Part shown: piece by piece, positions 38,001 through 45,332 of the stretch
How the letters are laid out: each line of letters starts with the position of its first letter
How positions within the stretch are numbered: position 1 is the stretch's first letter
Source of the DNA: Peptoniphilus faecalis
GTDB lineage: Bacteria > Bacillota > Clostridia > Tissierellales > Peptoniphilaceae
Direction: 5' to 3'
Assembly (NCBI RefSeq): GCF_012976305.1
Contig: NZ_JABDSR010000003.1
Coordinates: 62,001-126,000, forward strand
DNA: 64,000 bases
Position numbers and translations under genes: made by a program
Notes under the pieces: model-generated
The model's input: only the letters and a program-made list of their open reading frames with translations
What the model was told of the DNA's origin: nothing
Databases searched by the model: none

Positions 38001-39796
38001 ACATTACGCACACCTGACAAGTTTTTAATCATATCATTAGCCATAACATCTTTACCTTGACTTTTAAGTTCTTGGTATTTAGCCACGAGATTGTCCATCA
38101 TTTCCATAAAAGGTTTCAAAGATTCAGTTCCATCTTTATTTATATTGGTAAATTCCACACCATATTGTTTTAATTTCTCAATTCTTTTACCATCAGCCAT
38201 ATAAGCAAAGATAGTTTTAAATTGAGTACCAAGCACATCTCCAGTTAATTTCATTCTCTCCATAACAACAGAAGATGCGGCGTTTAATTCATGCAAGTCC
38301 ATTCCTAGAGATTTAGCATTAGCACCAGCACGAGAAACGACTTCCACAAGGTCATTTACATTTCTAACAGCAGTTTTATCAGCAACCTTAGTCAAAGCAT
38401 CTAATATCTCTGGAGCTTTAGTAGCGTCTCCATTGTACATTTGATTAATAATAGAGTTCATAGAAGCAACAGCAGATTCAGCATCCTTAAATTCAGCAAC
38501 ATTAAAACCAAGAGCGGTAGTTTTAGTAGCCTCTACAAGAGCTTGTCCACCTTTACCAGCTCTCGCCCACAAACCCTCAATTTCTTGAATGGTATTGACA
38601 TTTAAACCCATATTTTTACCCATATCAAAGGTAGCATCAGCAAGGGCATCCATTTCCTTTTTTGTATAGCCAGCTATACGTTGAACCTCAACAGCGTTCT
38701 TTTCAAAGGTCATGATTTCTTTATTGATATAACCAAAGGCTCTTTTAATAGCATAAGCTTGCCCTAATAGAATACCTAAAGATTTAGTAGTACCTTTTAC
38801 AGACTTATCTGATCCACTAAAATTAATAGCCTTGTCCATTTTGCCCGCTTGTGTTTCAAGTTGTCTTTGCTCTTTCTTTATATCGCTTAACTGTTTCTTT
38901 AAGGCATTGGCACTTGCCTTACCCGTTTCAGTAGTAGTGCTTATGATTTTTACATTACCATCTTTAAGTATATGAAAAATTTGAGTAATCTCATTTTGAG
39001 CATCGTTTCGATATTTAGCCATAACTTGCGTAATACCACTTTTGAGCATGGATTCCTTATAGCTAATAGCGTAATCACTTTTGGAAGCTAAATTCTTAAT
39101 GCCGTCAAACTCGCCTTGCGAAATTATCTTGTCGTTTGATTCTTTAAAAGTCCTAATAGCCTTACTTGCCTTATTATAATTATCCTCAATGGACTTCATG
39201 GCAGACTTATTTTGTTCAATTTGGTAATTGACAACAGACATCGCTTGTCCAAGTCGTCTTAGAGATTCTGCCTTTTCAACAGCAGAGCCACTTTTACTAT
39301 TAGTTTTATAATCATCTAAAGCCATTTGAGATAAATCTTTTAAATTTAATTCTTTAACAAGAGAAGTCCTTTCCTTCGCCCATTTAGTCAACTCTTGTCT
39401 TTGCTTGTCGATAAATTTAGATAAATCTTGTGTTTGCTTATCTATCCCAGCAGTACCCATATCCATTTTAGATAGAGCATCACTAGCCTTTTTAAAAGTA
39501 TCGACATTTTTATCTATGTACTTATTTAACTCATTGACATCAGATGTTAAATTTCTCATAGAATTACTCACTTGTTGATTCCCAGCAGTAATTTTTACAA
39601 GTTCATCATACATCTTTTTAAGATCTTGCTCTGATTGTTTAGAGTTAATATTTAACTTGTTATCCTTAAAAGCATTGCCTAAAGCTTTCGCTTGCTTATC
39701 TATGTCATTTAATAGTTTATTAATAGCTTCGGCATCTTGTTGAAGTTGACCATAACCAAGACCAACCTCACCAAATAATTTTAAATCTTCTCCCAT
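32051..39796 (-). CDS. Tape measure protein with C-terminal NlpC/P60 peptidase domain
   Basis: The tape measure fixes tail length and helps DNA ejection. The 2,581-residue protein begins with helical segments, then has a TP901-type core (about 360-600: DMGKNMGLNVNTIQEIEGLW, VVSRAGANAKSLGMDLHEL). Hydrophobic spans follow (EILTVVGTIGLFKTAMMGL, GIIGGITLAIGALATAYYVY), then long coiled coils. Near residue 2375 there is an NlpC/P60-type peptidase with DCSSYVYYAV (catalytic Cys) and NHTEIAT (catalytic His), presumably for wall penetration. A tail of several hundred nanometres is implied. Confidence 0.92.
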   Translation of the reverse strand: MGEDLKLFGEVGLGYGQLQQDAEAINKLLNDIDKQAKALGNAFKDNKLNINSKQSEQDLKKMYDELVKITAGNQQVSNSMRNLTSDVNELNKYIDKNVDTFKKASDALSKMDMGTAGIDKQTQDLSKFIDKQRQELTKWAKERTSLVKELNLKDLSQMALDDYKTNSKSGSAVEKAESLRRLGQAMSVVNYQIEQNKSAMKSIEDNYNKASKAIRTFKESNDKIISQGEFDGIKNLASKSDYAISYKESMLKSGITQVMAKYRNDAQNEITQIFHILKDGNVKIISTTTETGKASANALKKQLSDIKKEQRQLETQAGKMDKAINFSGSDKSVKGTTKSLGILLGQAYAIKRAFGYINKEIMTFEKNAVEVQRIAGYTKKEMDALADATFDMGKNMGLNVNTIQEIEGLWARAGKGGQALVEATKTTALGFNVAEFKDAESAVASMNSIINQMYNGDATKAPEILDALTKVADKTAVRNVNDLVEVVSRAGANAKSLGMDLHELNAASSVVMERMKLTGDVLGTQFKTIFAYMADGKRIEKLKQYGVEFTNINKDGTESLKPFMEMMDNLVAKYQELKSQGKDVMANDMIKNLSGVRNVATLKNLVEGWSSMRERILLSQNSKGFAERQNAKMMETYAKKVEQLKVAFQELAVSIGNNGFLDLLKNIADGTRVSIEFFSKYNKEILTVVGTIGLFKTAMMGLSGIQKVFGSNGLGGLFRLLTSNGYSKKFKVGATLSTLSGTEFLVKKEDIKEAFDSFDAMKQKAKETISPVSSLSVAMANLKGNAMAMKTAMSGTAGIIGGITLAIGALATAYYVYRQKRINILEDFTSGKADEAINNIRELKKELDDITKTNAYKKGDSNALDAYKSTTEELARVLGIAHSVTVGNKESMDLYNESLRVAVELKEKEYELNNKIAISEAKKSIHDLVKPTVDSAGGLGTSKMPTGASKLTQSVERYLIALKNVKDLRKKINNGDNPAGMLKKLDDAMIEQTKKELELTEKLQTLKQNQAISGTTDDELKKMLDGQSYNGKPIIDFIDAFLAKTPDVKDAIGDIGDKASDTKDEIEEMAKTIQELVDEFNNLTNKTDAMDTAFQEIYDTGHISNGTVMKLLSADNEMAQYLVKTKDGYTLLSGALEHYNEQQDEANKTTDEAINKLREKYDMETDVSGNPIAKATNPDDVSKNIELMVNDITKGVDKVKATFEGGTTSVKEFLDKIKNAKDDADLSNLLSGLDTSQIEALNGELANQLQQSMNNIHNQFNAGLIDIGDYAGALNAAKGEALELYAQINNLSQNANGVWVNQKGEIDEFANALDQSTSKINDAKDNYNRLIDAFENTPTMSLIFADDDFDIPREQVAKFADDFTAMMRDMKDNNSVTWDKIVAEVMEKTGMTKEETEKCLTDSSAFVKEQDAIVKSAVTVTFSNLATQLGLTEAQVAKAAIGIRDKLSTLANFAMATMNTVNAALGTKDNYYKILQTPVGNLLSPTATINTTLNNGKLKVPTSSGRLVEKSTAFGTTLEADIEEYKKRSEEVKKAKEKLKNANNEFEQEMSNTAGTIKQGDKRLQNIVKNNDSNRKGSGNSSPNGVPKVIEDKIEDLRHELEMGRISEEQFYKGVENLYKNNSGSLSKRGKQKFEKMLKDAKSKADNSMPPYVKVLVDDLEEQLKYGEIDQYTYSSKLDDLARRYKTQLGTKAIKEIEKKISDAKVGGLDKYFKAQIDEYENIIKVSDLAIKKIQAEQSLFEALNMGDTAGMSLQASKINVINNKLYITEALAKKYESVLKVINEEIKKLDTNSSSYKTTLQGLASKQSEFTNKLNETKISIIELQKLRVEEQMKVYDAMQKKYDDAVSTIEQIESKLVTYIQQRNQKIREQIDKNHQAKMDSIEKEAQARDKELEKEKKRLQDALEAYRKYTQGKIDALNKEAEEEDYNEELNKKMQERDELQYRINSLSLDDSSEGRAKRIELKKQLADKNNEIEKFQKERSRKLTQDGLQEQLKDYEDSIEQKQKKMDDNAKHERELLDNRKQMLEDEHKHELEILDEKMKASSVYAEAKTAILSGYVQDATGASITIRDAMIDGMKEQGHASGILAQKYINDLDAVIRKAKEAQQIMGMAKSSASAGSLQARLGLTDEGYQQYLGDKANYLGFSKDDTERYINNKVAWGSASASEKKRLSHENHLLRAKYAGAGNWNNKNFNKDINGEVLGLAWVEDTGSAMKVGQAGGQFTPFGGNFGREEARDTALADFGLLSSYTRGSSEAFFDNQMNQFKRGGYSYSQPTFADWTSRDYYNRYKEQSQFLDRFNRTPADKSDYVGALNYIRGYKEDLENNFDDSYMNQDYPYDSGDNSVREALMSAAKAQDGLPYSQGSNRYTTHRDCSSYVYYAVKNAGLYGGDGFYTGDMIPKLAQYGWQDLGHIPKEQIRRGDILWVRDGKRNHTEIATQDGTLNTTGAHSPSKPAGPSVWTYDYKVLRHPKVNGYSNGGVADYTGMAMLHGTKSSPEYIFNTPQFDALGRIIANYISAPAIYGKGVYNGADSIVPEINIDTLINIEGNADQNTVREIERRSDEILDNLIIGLKKRGIRK

Positions 39797-39815
39797 ATTT
39801 CACCCCATTTTAAGT

Positions 39816-39847
39816 AAAAAAAAATAAGGGTCGATAAACCCTTATTT
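39816..39847 (-). terminator. Terminator between tail chaperone and tape measure genes
   Basis: On -, aataaggg/cccttatt with an 8-base loop is followed by about nine T. It overlaps the stop codon of the frameshifted chaperone and ends about 20 bases before the tape measure start. Confidence 0.8.
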
Positions 39848-40108
39848 AAGCATAGAAACCAATTGTTGGGCTTCTTCGACAGTCATCTTTCTGTCCTCTT
39901 GTATAGCATCACTGAATGTGTAAAGTGGGTTTGCTTCTTCATCAAATTTTCCACTCATCGCTACTGTGTAATTTTGCAAATCCCAAATTTGACTTGTCTG
40001 TATCATAACAAGCAAATCTAAGTATTGATTAATCGTTAAGTTCTTAATTTCAGAGTAGGAAAGATGAGTGTATAATAAAATTGCATGAATACCAGATTTA
40101 AAGCTTAT
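39842..40108 (-). CDS. Tail assembly chaperone, downstream frame (lambda G-T-like extension)
   Basis: The space between the 124-residue chaperone and the tape measure is not empty. In the -1 frame relative to the chaperone there is an open frame of 88 codons from the A9 run at 40108-40116 to TAA at 39842. It reads through SYSEIKNLTINQYLDLLVMI and KMTVEEAQQLVSML. It has no start or ribosome site of its own. A -1 shift yields a fusion of about 212 residues. This is the conserved arrangement of tail assembly chaperones in siphophages, required for tail assembly. Confidence 0.8.
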   Translation of the reverse strand: MSFKSGIHAILLYTHLSYSEIKNLTINQYLDLLVMIQTSQIWDLQNYTVAMSGKFDEEANPLYTFSDAIQEDRKMTVEEAQQLVSMLK

Positions 40109-40479
40109 TTTTTTTTATTATCATTCTTCTTTTTGTCCTTATTAAGAACTAAACCATTTATAGAGAATATTTTTTTAATAAAATCCTCATAATTAGTAGA
40201 ATCTACATTTTCGAGAATATCTTCCACCGCTTCAACACCAAAGGTTAAAGCAATAGCATTTTTTAAACCCTCACCATTGTCAGCAAAAAAAGCGTGTGCC
40301 ATATTGTCTAAACTAATGGTAGAAATGGAACGAATAAATTCTGGATAATCTTTAAGGGTAATAGGGTAGGCAGTTCGAGATCGACCGTCTAAAAAACAAT
40401 CGACCTCAACACCTAAACCTAAAGCAGAAATAATATCTTTTTCATCACGAGTAATTTCGTCAACTTGCTCTTTACTCAT
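40105..40479 (-). CDS. Tail assembly chaperone, upstream frame (lambda G-like)
   Basis: The 124-residue acidic/helical protein lies between the major tail protein and the tape measure, exactly where tail assembly chaperones are found. Its C-terminus is a lysine-rich tail encoded by aat aaa aaa aaa taa, a run of nine A directly before the stop. It should be made alone in excess, with a minority of ribosomes shifting into the second frame. Confidence 0.8.
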   Translation of the reverse strand: MSKEQVDEITRDEKDIISALGLGVEVDCFLDGRSRTAYPITLKDYPEFIRSISTISLDNMAHAFFADNGEGLKNAIALTFGVEAVEDILENVDSTNYEDFIKKIFSINGLVLNKDKKKNDNKKK

Positions 40480-40488
40480 TTAATCACC

Positions 40489-41253
40489 TTAGACTGTTCC
40501 AAAATCTCCGTCTTTTGGCTCGACATCAACTAAACTAATATCCCAAAGTTTCTTGTCAGGTCTTTTAGGGTCAAGAGTTTTAAGTGAAACTTGCGGAGCA
40601 TAAGCTTGTTGTTGTGCTAAATCAAAATTGAAGTTGGAATCTGATTTACATTTAAAAATTGTCAATTCCATTTGTTGAACAATTTGATTAGCATCATTGT
40701 AAATAGGAATTCTGTGTGTAAATTTAAAAGGTTTAGGGAATTTGCCTTTAAGTCCAGAAACAGATCTAACATTTCCCGTTCTCTTAACCTTGTAAATACC
40801 ATTTATACTTGCATTAGCATCATCTGTATGGAATGTAATTGTCTTACCGCTAACAGAATATTTGCCCTTTGCTGGAGTGTCATCTTTCGTAAATCCCTTA
40901 ATTACAATTGAACCCTCAACTGGTTCTTCTTCAAGCTCTACAACACCATCAGCAGGAATTACTACATTTAAAAACTCTGTCATATCAACAGAAGCCTTAG
41001 TTTCAAATTTAGTCCCTTGAGATAGAGCCATATAATCTATATCAAATAAAGCATTTTGAGCTGTAATTGTGATATTGTTAGTTCTTGGAAACTCTGTAAT
41101 AGGATATGGATCATCTCCACCTCTAACTTCGTCTGTTTCAGCAGACATGTCTATTGTTAGGTTTTGTAGTTTAGAAAAACCTATAATCTTGTTGGGATCT
41201 TTAAGGTCAGTTAAAACAGCCTCTCCAATGCCATAAATAATTGATTGTGTCAT
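40489..41253 (-). CDS. Major tail (tube) protein
   Basis: This 254-residue protein contains KLQNLTIDMSAETDEVRGGDDPYP, a pattern usual at the start of siphophage tube proteins, and NITITAQNALFDIDYMALSQG. An internal ~50-residue segment (KGYSVSGKTITFHTD-like) may be an Ig-like insertion. It sits between the tail terminator-like gene and the chaperone pair, as expected for the tail tube subunit. Confidence 0.8.
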   Translation of the reverse strand: MTQSIIYGIGEAVLTDLKDPNKIIGFSKLQNLTIDMSAETDEVRGGDDPYPITEFPRTNNITITAQNALFDIDYMALSQGTKFETKASVDMTEFLNVVIPADGVVELEEEPVEGSIVIKGFTKDDTPAKGKYSVSGKTITFHTDDANASINGIYKVKRTGNVRSVSGLKGKFPKPFKFTHRIPIYNDANQIVQQMELTIFKCKSDSNFNFDLAQQQAYAPQVSLKTLDPKRPDKKLWDISLVDVEPKDGDFGTV

Positions 41254-41264
41254 CTTTTTCCTCC

Positions 41265-41720
41265 TTAAATAATAATATTGCTATAACAAAAGGTTATACC
41301 ATATTTTGTCCATTCTGCATTTTGAGCCTCACTATCAGGATTTCTATTGAAATAGGTAATCTCATAATCAAAAATCCTTGAATTGTGCAATAAAGCTCTT
41401 AACCTATCAGCTATCATGAGAGTTCGTCTATCTCTCACATTTTTTCTCTTTGTAACATATATATCTATTTGAATATAAGCTCTTTCCAATATAGAAAATC
41501 TAGATCTAGTAGCAGGTAGTTCGTAGATACAAAGCCTAATAAAATCTGTGTCTACTAAATCTCCTGGATTTTTTTCTTCCAAAAATTGTTTCTTCAAATC
41601 TTTCATCAAATAAACATCTTTACCATTGGAATAAGTCTTTGGAACTTCCATAAGCTCTAAAAGTTCCTTGTCCTTTGTTAGCTTAGAAAATAATTCAACA
41701 GCTATACTCTTCAACTTCAT
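41265..41720 (-). CDS. Tail terminator/head-tail connector protein candidate
   Basis: Beginning at the ATG at 41720 (AAAGGTGG upstream), the protein has about 151 residues. RAYIQIDIYVTKRKNVRDRRTLMIADRLRALLHN resembles the core of siphophage tail terminator proteins. It overlaps the gene upstream and precedes the tail tube gene, the usual place for this function. Confidence 0.6.
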   Translation of the reverse strand: MKLKSIAVELFSKLTKDKELLELMEVPKTYSNGKDVYLMKDLKKQFLEEKNPGDLVDTDFIRLCIYELPATRSRFSILERAYIQIDIYVTKRKNVRDRRTLMIADRLRALLHNSRIFDYEITYFNRNPDSEAQNAEWTKYGITFCYSNIII

Positions 41721-41721
41721 A

Positions 41722-42303
41722 TCAACCACCACCTTTCAAATAATCTGAATAGGGGAAAGTCCTAAAAACATTGTTGATTTCAGAAATTAATCTATCTTTC
41801 GAATCAAGCATTACTCTGTCCAAGTACCTTGAGGGATATCTTGGTAGAAATCTTGGATCGCCTTTTTCCTCCAAGTTATAATTAGTGTTATTAGAGCCAT
41901 AAAGTGGTTTAGTACCCTCACCAGCTTCCCAATTGGGAACTTCATGTACTCCTTTATGTCTTGGCACAATAGTCCTATCGAGCTTATCTCTTGCATCATT
42001 CCACAAAACATCATCATTCATATAATCTTGCAAAAAAGGATTGTCGCTTGCCATAGCCGAACCTTTACCATAATTGACTATCCATGAATACCAGTGAGGT
42101 GAACCAATCTTATATTTCACATAATCTTCTGACATTTCAATTAATTCCTTTTTAAAAGTGCCCGTTGCATATTCAAAGTCCTTTGAATTTAATTCAAGCA
42201 CCATTTCATCAATTAAGGCAATAACTCTATAAGACAATGTTTTTTCTAAATCCCTTAACATTCCTATTAAATCAAATTTAAGTCCTAATTTATTTAATGA
42301 CAT
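41722..42303 (-). CDS. HK97 gp10-like head-tail/tail completion protein candidate
   Basis: The 193-residue protein has an N-terminal helix pair and a C-terminal YLKGGG end. It has the position and size of HK97 gp10-like neck proteins between the head-tail adaptor genes and the tail terminator. The DRTIVPRHKGVHEVPNWEAG segment is not one I recognise. It overlaps the upstream gene by 14 bases. Confidence 0.5.
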   Translation of the reverse strand: MSLNKLGLKFDLIGMLRDLEKTLSYRVIALIDEMVLELNSKDFEYATGTFKKELIEMSEDYVKYKIGSPHWYSWIVNYGKGSAMASDNPFLQDYMNDDVLWNDARDKLDRTIVPRHKGVHEVPNWEAGEGTKPLYGSNNTNYNLEEKGDPRFLPRYPSRYLDRVMLDSKDRLISEINNVFRTFPYSDYLKGGG

Positions 42304-43012
42304 ATTTATCGTAATTATCCCTTGTAGTTCTTAGTTGAATAGTGCATACACCAGAGGTTAAAGTGTCGATATCAGATATTTCATAATACTTGCCCTCTAC
42401 CATAACCACATCTCCAACCTTAGCCTTTATTTGACTTTGAGCACCTATAACTCTATACACAGTGTCGTGTAAAAGACCCACATCTTGATTTCTAAAATCA
42501 ACCCCGATTTTTTCAATAAAGACTGGTACAGACTGTTCAAGCATAAATAAAATTTCCTTGACATCGCCATAAGTCTTTGAGTTGGGATCTTCGTCATATT
42601 CAACTCTTGGTCTAAAGAAATCAATGAAATTGTTAAATATAACAATTCTAGCACTATTAATTACAATATCATCATTGGGAATGTTATAAACTATTGCCTT
42701 TGCGCCATTGGGAAACTCAACAACAGAACCTCTTTTAGCAACTGACGTGTGTAGGAAAGTAGCATCTTTCATATTACTTTGAATATTAGAATATATTTTT
42801 TTCAAATCCGATGTAATGACAAACTCTGGACTCCCGTCAACTAGAACCTTTGTACCAATTTGATTTATCAATAAATCGTTGACATAAGTTTTAATATCAT
42901 CAAGAGGTAAATCAAAAGTAGAGGGGGCAGAGTAGACAGCATCAAATATATCAGCAGTAGTTTGTCTTTCTTCTTGGCTTTTGCCAACAGTGGAATTATA
43001 ATCATCAAACAT
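42290..43012 (-). CDS. Head-tail connector protein, unknown
   Basis: This 240-residue protein ends in a small beta barrel-like segment (VYRVIGAQSQIKAKVGDVVMVEGKYYEISDID) as in head-closure (stopper) proteins. The N-terminal half is unrelated to any family I recognise. Position in the connector cluster supports a neck role. Confidence 0.5.
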   Translation of the reverse strand: MFDDYNSTVGKSQEERQTTADIFDAVYSAPSTFDLPLDDIKTYVNDLLINQIGTKVLVDGSPEFVITSDLKKIYSNIQSNMKDATFLHTSVAKRGSVVEFPNGAKAIVYNIPNDDIVINSARIVIFNNFIDFFRPRVEYDEDPNSKTYGDVKEILFMLEQSVPVFIEKIGVDFRNQDVGLLHDTVYRVIGAQSQIKAKVGDVVMVEGKYYEISDIDTLTSGVCTIQLRTTRDNYDKYVIK

Positions 43013-43023
43013 ACTTACACCAC

Positions 43024-43539
43024 CTAATATTTCACAGTGTCGCCAATAATTTTCATTTCAATAACAGAGCCAGCGAAAGAGGAAGTGTAATTTCCGTTTT
43101 CATCTTCTGGATTTTGAAAAATATCCGCTTGCAACTCCTTAATTTGAGTGTCGCACCACCAGACAATTCTCATAATTTCCTTTGCTCTTTCAGTTAGTCC
43201 CTTAACTGATAAGTTATTGATAGTAAAGTTTACAGCCTTTTTAGTGTAGGTATGATGAACACTTAGAGCAAGTTGTCTATAAGCGTACCTAGACGCTAAT
43301 ATAATTTCTCTGTTCGACATCTTCGCACAATTAACATCTTCTAATTTAATTTCAGAACTAATAGAGTCGGAAAGGCTAATGAAATTTTTCTTAATAGCTG
43401 TACCAGCTTCCGCCACACCAATGAGAACAAAGGAATCTGTAACTTTAATGTTTTTAAAAGCAGGCTTTAACTCTTCTGATTCTTCATCAGCAACTAATCT
43501 ATCTAAAATAGTTCTAATTGCAATCAGTTCCTTAGCCAT
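43024..43539 (-). CDS. Head-tail connector/adaptor candidate
   Basis: A 171-residue protein in the connector cluster between capsid and tail genes. Residues about 75-130 are helical (YAYRQLALSVHHTYTKKAVNF). No family was recognised; the call is based on position. Confidence 0.45.
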   Translation of the reverse strand: MAKELIAIRTILDRLVADEESEELKPAFKNIKVTDSFVLIGVAEAGTAIKKNFISLSDSISSEIKLEDVNCAKMSNREIILASRYAYRQLALSVHHTYTKKAVNFTINNLSVKGLTERAKEIMRIVWWCDTQIKELQADIFQNPEDENGNYTSSFAGSVIEMKIIGDTVKY

Positions 43540-43543
43540 AGCA

Positions 43544-43951
43544 TCACACTAATTCTTCAATACGCTTGTTTAGAGCTTGAATATATCCCTTAGTTTTGTC
43601 TGCCTTTTCAGCTTCTTCTAATAACGCTTTAAGACCTAGCACATTATCTGTCTTTGCAATTTCATCTTCTAAAGCCTTAATAGAAAGGCTTAACATATCT
43701 TGGATTCTCCCCTTAGAGAAGATATTATCTTCCACAATTTGCTCCTTGACATCTGGCACTTCTTTAGCATCCTCTTCCAATCTAATAAGACCAGATTCTA
43801 AAATTTTAGAAGACGAGGACAAATATAAAAGTTGATCTTCATTTATATAGCCAAAACTATTAGGGAGAATTTTAACAACTCTCCCGTCAAGGTTAGTGAA
43901 ATTCAAAGTGATGTTAATACCATAGTCATTAATAACTTTGTATTTTTTCAA
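43544..43951 (-). CDS. Small structural protein after the capsid gene
   Basis: This 135-residue protein has a beta-rich N-terminus (NLDGRVVKILPNSFGYINEDQL) and a helical C-terminal half ending in KGYIQALNKRIEEL. It directly follows the capsid gene, where siphophages often encode a head fibre or adaptor protein. No family was recognised. Confidence 0.45.
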   Translation of the reverse strand: MKKYKVINDYGINITLNFTNLDGRVVKILPNSFGYINEDQLLYLSSSSKILESGLIRLEEDAKEVPDVKEQIVEDNIFSKGRIQDMLSLSIKALEDEIAKTDNVLGLKALLEEAEKADKTKGYIQALNKRIEELV

Positions 43952-43964
43952 TTACAACACCCCT

Positions 43965-44897
43965 TTATTGTATTTGTATTACTTGTATTCCTTTAGGGTT
44001 TGTAACAGCCATACCCCAATCCATATCTATTCTTGCATTCCAAGACCAATCTTCAATTGAATTTTCTTGACCAGTCTTAGCATCTCCATAAGTAGCAGAA
44101 TAGCCGATTTTATCAGAAATAACAAATAGTCTGTCCTTTGGAACTAGAGATTTGCCAAGAGCTTCATCGTAAACATCATTTACACCGATAATTCTTGCAC
44201 CTCTGAAATATCCAAGAGTACCATTTTGTCTAATTTCTTCCTTAGCTTCATTAGTAAAACCCTCAAAACCCATAATTTGATTAGTTAGGATTTTATCTCC
44301 AAGTACAATAGCACTTTTGCCAGTTCGATATGTAACCTTGTCAATAGCTTCTTCAAGAGAACTTTTTTCAAGTTTAGTAGAACATACAGTTAAATAATCT
44401 TTATTAGTTTGCGTGTTATAAACTTGTCCTAATATTGTGAAGACCTTTTCCACAATAGCAGACTGTAAAGCTTCAGTACCATCTGTTAGAAGTTCCCTTA
44501 GAGAAGCAATTCTGCCAGCCTTTAACTCATCAAGTAAACATTCAGGTCTAACAGAAAGAGTTTCAAATTCCATACCCAATGTTTCTTGATAGTTTTTAGT
44601 CTTTGGAGTAGAAGAGTTTGGAGCTATCCAATAAGCCTTAATTCCTTTTTTCTTTAATCTAAACTCTGGTCTTTCACCAAAATTAAAGTGTTTAGATTCA
44701 GTCATCAATGGAGCAATATCGATCTTATTTATTTGCTCTTGAAGATAAATTCCAATAACTTCTGCAAGTTCTGCCCTGCCATCTTCCGTAGAAGCCATTT
44801 CCATTAATACATTCTCAATATCCTTGACTTCTTTACTATTTGGGTCTATTTCTCTATTTTTTAATTTTTCTGCAATTTCAAAAAAAGTATTTGCCAT
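43965..44897 (-). CDS. Major capsid protein (HK97-fold candidate)
   Basis: At 310 residues it has the usual size. The region DELKAGRIASLRELLTDGTEALQSAIVEKVF, the GKSAIVLGDKILTNQIMGFEG strand and the C-terminal RIDMDWGMAVTNPKGIQVI fit HK97-fold capsid proteins. It lies directly after the decoration protein gene and after the protease/scaffold gene, the expected order. Assignment rests on fold-like features and context. Confidence 0.75.
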   Translation of the reverse strand: MANTFFEIAEKLKNREIDPNSKEVKDIENVLMEMASTEDGRAELAEVIGIYLQEQINKIDIAPLMTESKHFNFGERPEFRLKKKGIKAYWIAPNSSTPKTKNYQETLGMEFETLSVRPECLLDELKAGRIASLRELLTDGTEALQSAIVEKVFTILGQVYNTQTNKDYLTVCSTKLEKSSLEEAIDKVTYRTGKSAIVLGDKILTNQIMGFEGFTNEAKEEIRQNGTLGYFRGARIIGVNDVYDEALGKSLVPKDRLFVISDKIGYSATYGDAKTGQENSIEDWSWNARIDMDWGMAVTNPKGIQVIQIQ

Positions 44898-44908
44898 ATT
44901 TTCACCCC

Positions 44909-45322
44909 TTATCCTAAATACATAACATCAACAGCAGGGAATGAACCGAAATGCGTTATCTCTGTAACTACAAACTTTCCCTCACCTTTAGCAAGCTTAC
45001 CTTCTGCACCACAAGTTAATTTGTCGCCAGCTTTAAGACTGTCAATACCATCTACTTCTGTTGTAGACCATACATTGTTTTTTACCAAAGTATAAGCAAC
45101 AGCCCTTGTGTCTTTAGCAATCTTATCATGGTCTTTAATATCTCCACCAGCATTTGTGTCAATTCTTAGAGTAACAAAAGCATTAGCTTCATCATCTGTA
45201 GTTGCATACTCTAATAGTCCGTCTTTTTGATTAAATTTTACAAGTCTACCCTTTGTCATCTCATCTTTAGTTTTATAAAGACCAAAAGGAATAGAACCAG
45301 TATCAATTCTTTTTTGTAACAT
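44909..45322 (-). CDS. Head decoration/stabilisation protein candidate
   Basis: The 137-residue protein is beta-rich (KGRLVKFNQKDGLLEYATTDD...FVTLRID...KAGDKLTCGAEGKLAKGEGKFV). Its size and position between scaffold/protease and capsid match lambda gpD-type decoration proteins. Confidence 0.6.
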   Translation of the reverse strand: MLQKRIDTGSIPFGLYKTKDEMTKGRLVKFNQKDGLLEYATTDDEANAFVTLRIDTNAGGDIKDHDKIAKDTRAVAYTLVKNNVWSTTEVDGIDSLKAGDKLTCGAEGKLAKGEGKFVVTEITHFGSFPAVDVMYLG

Positions 45323-45332
45323 CTTTTCCCCC

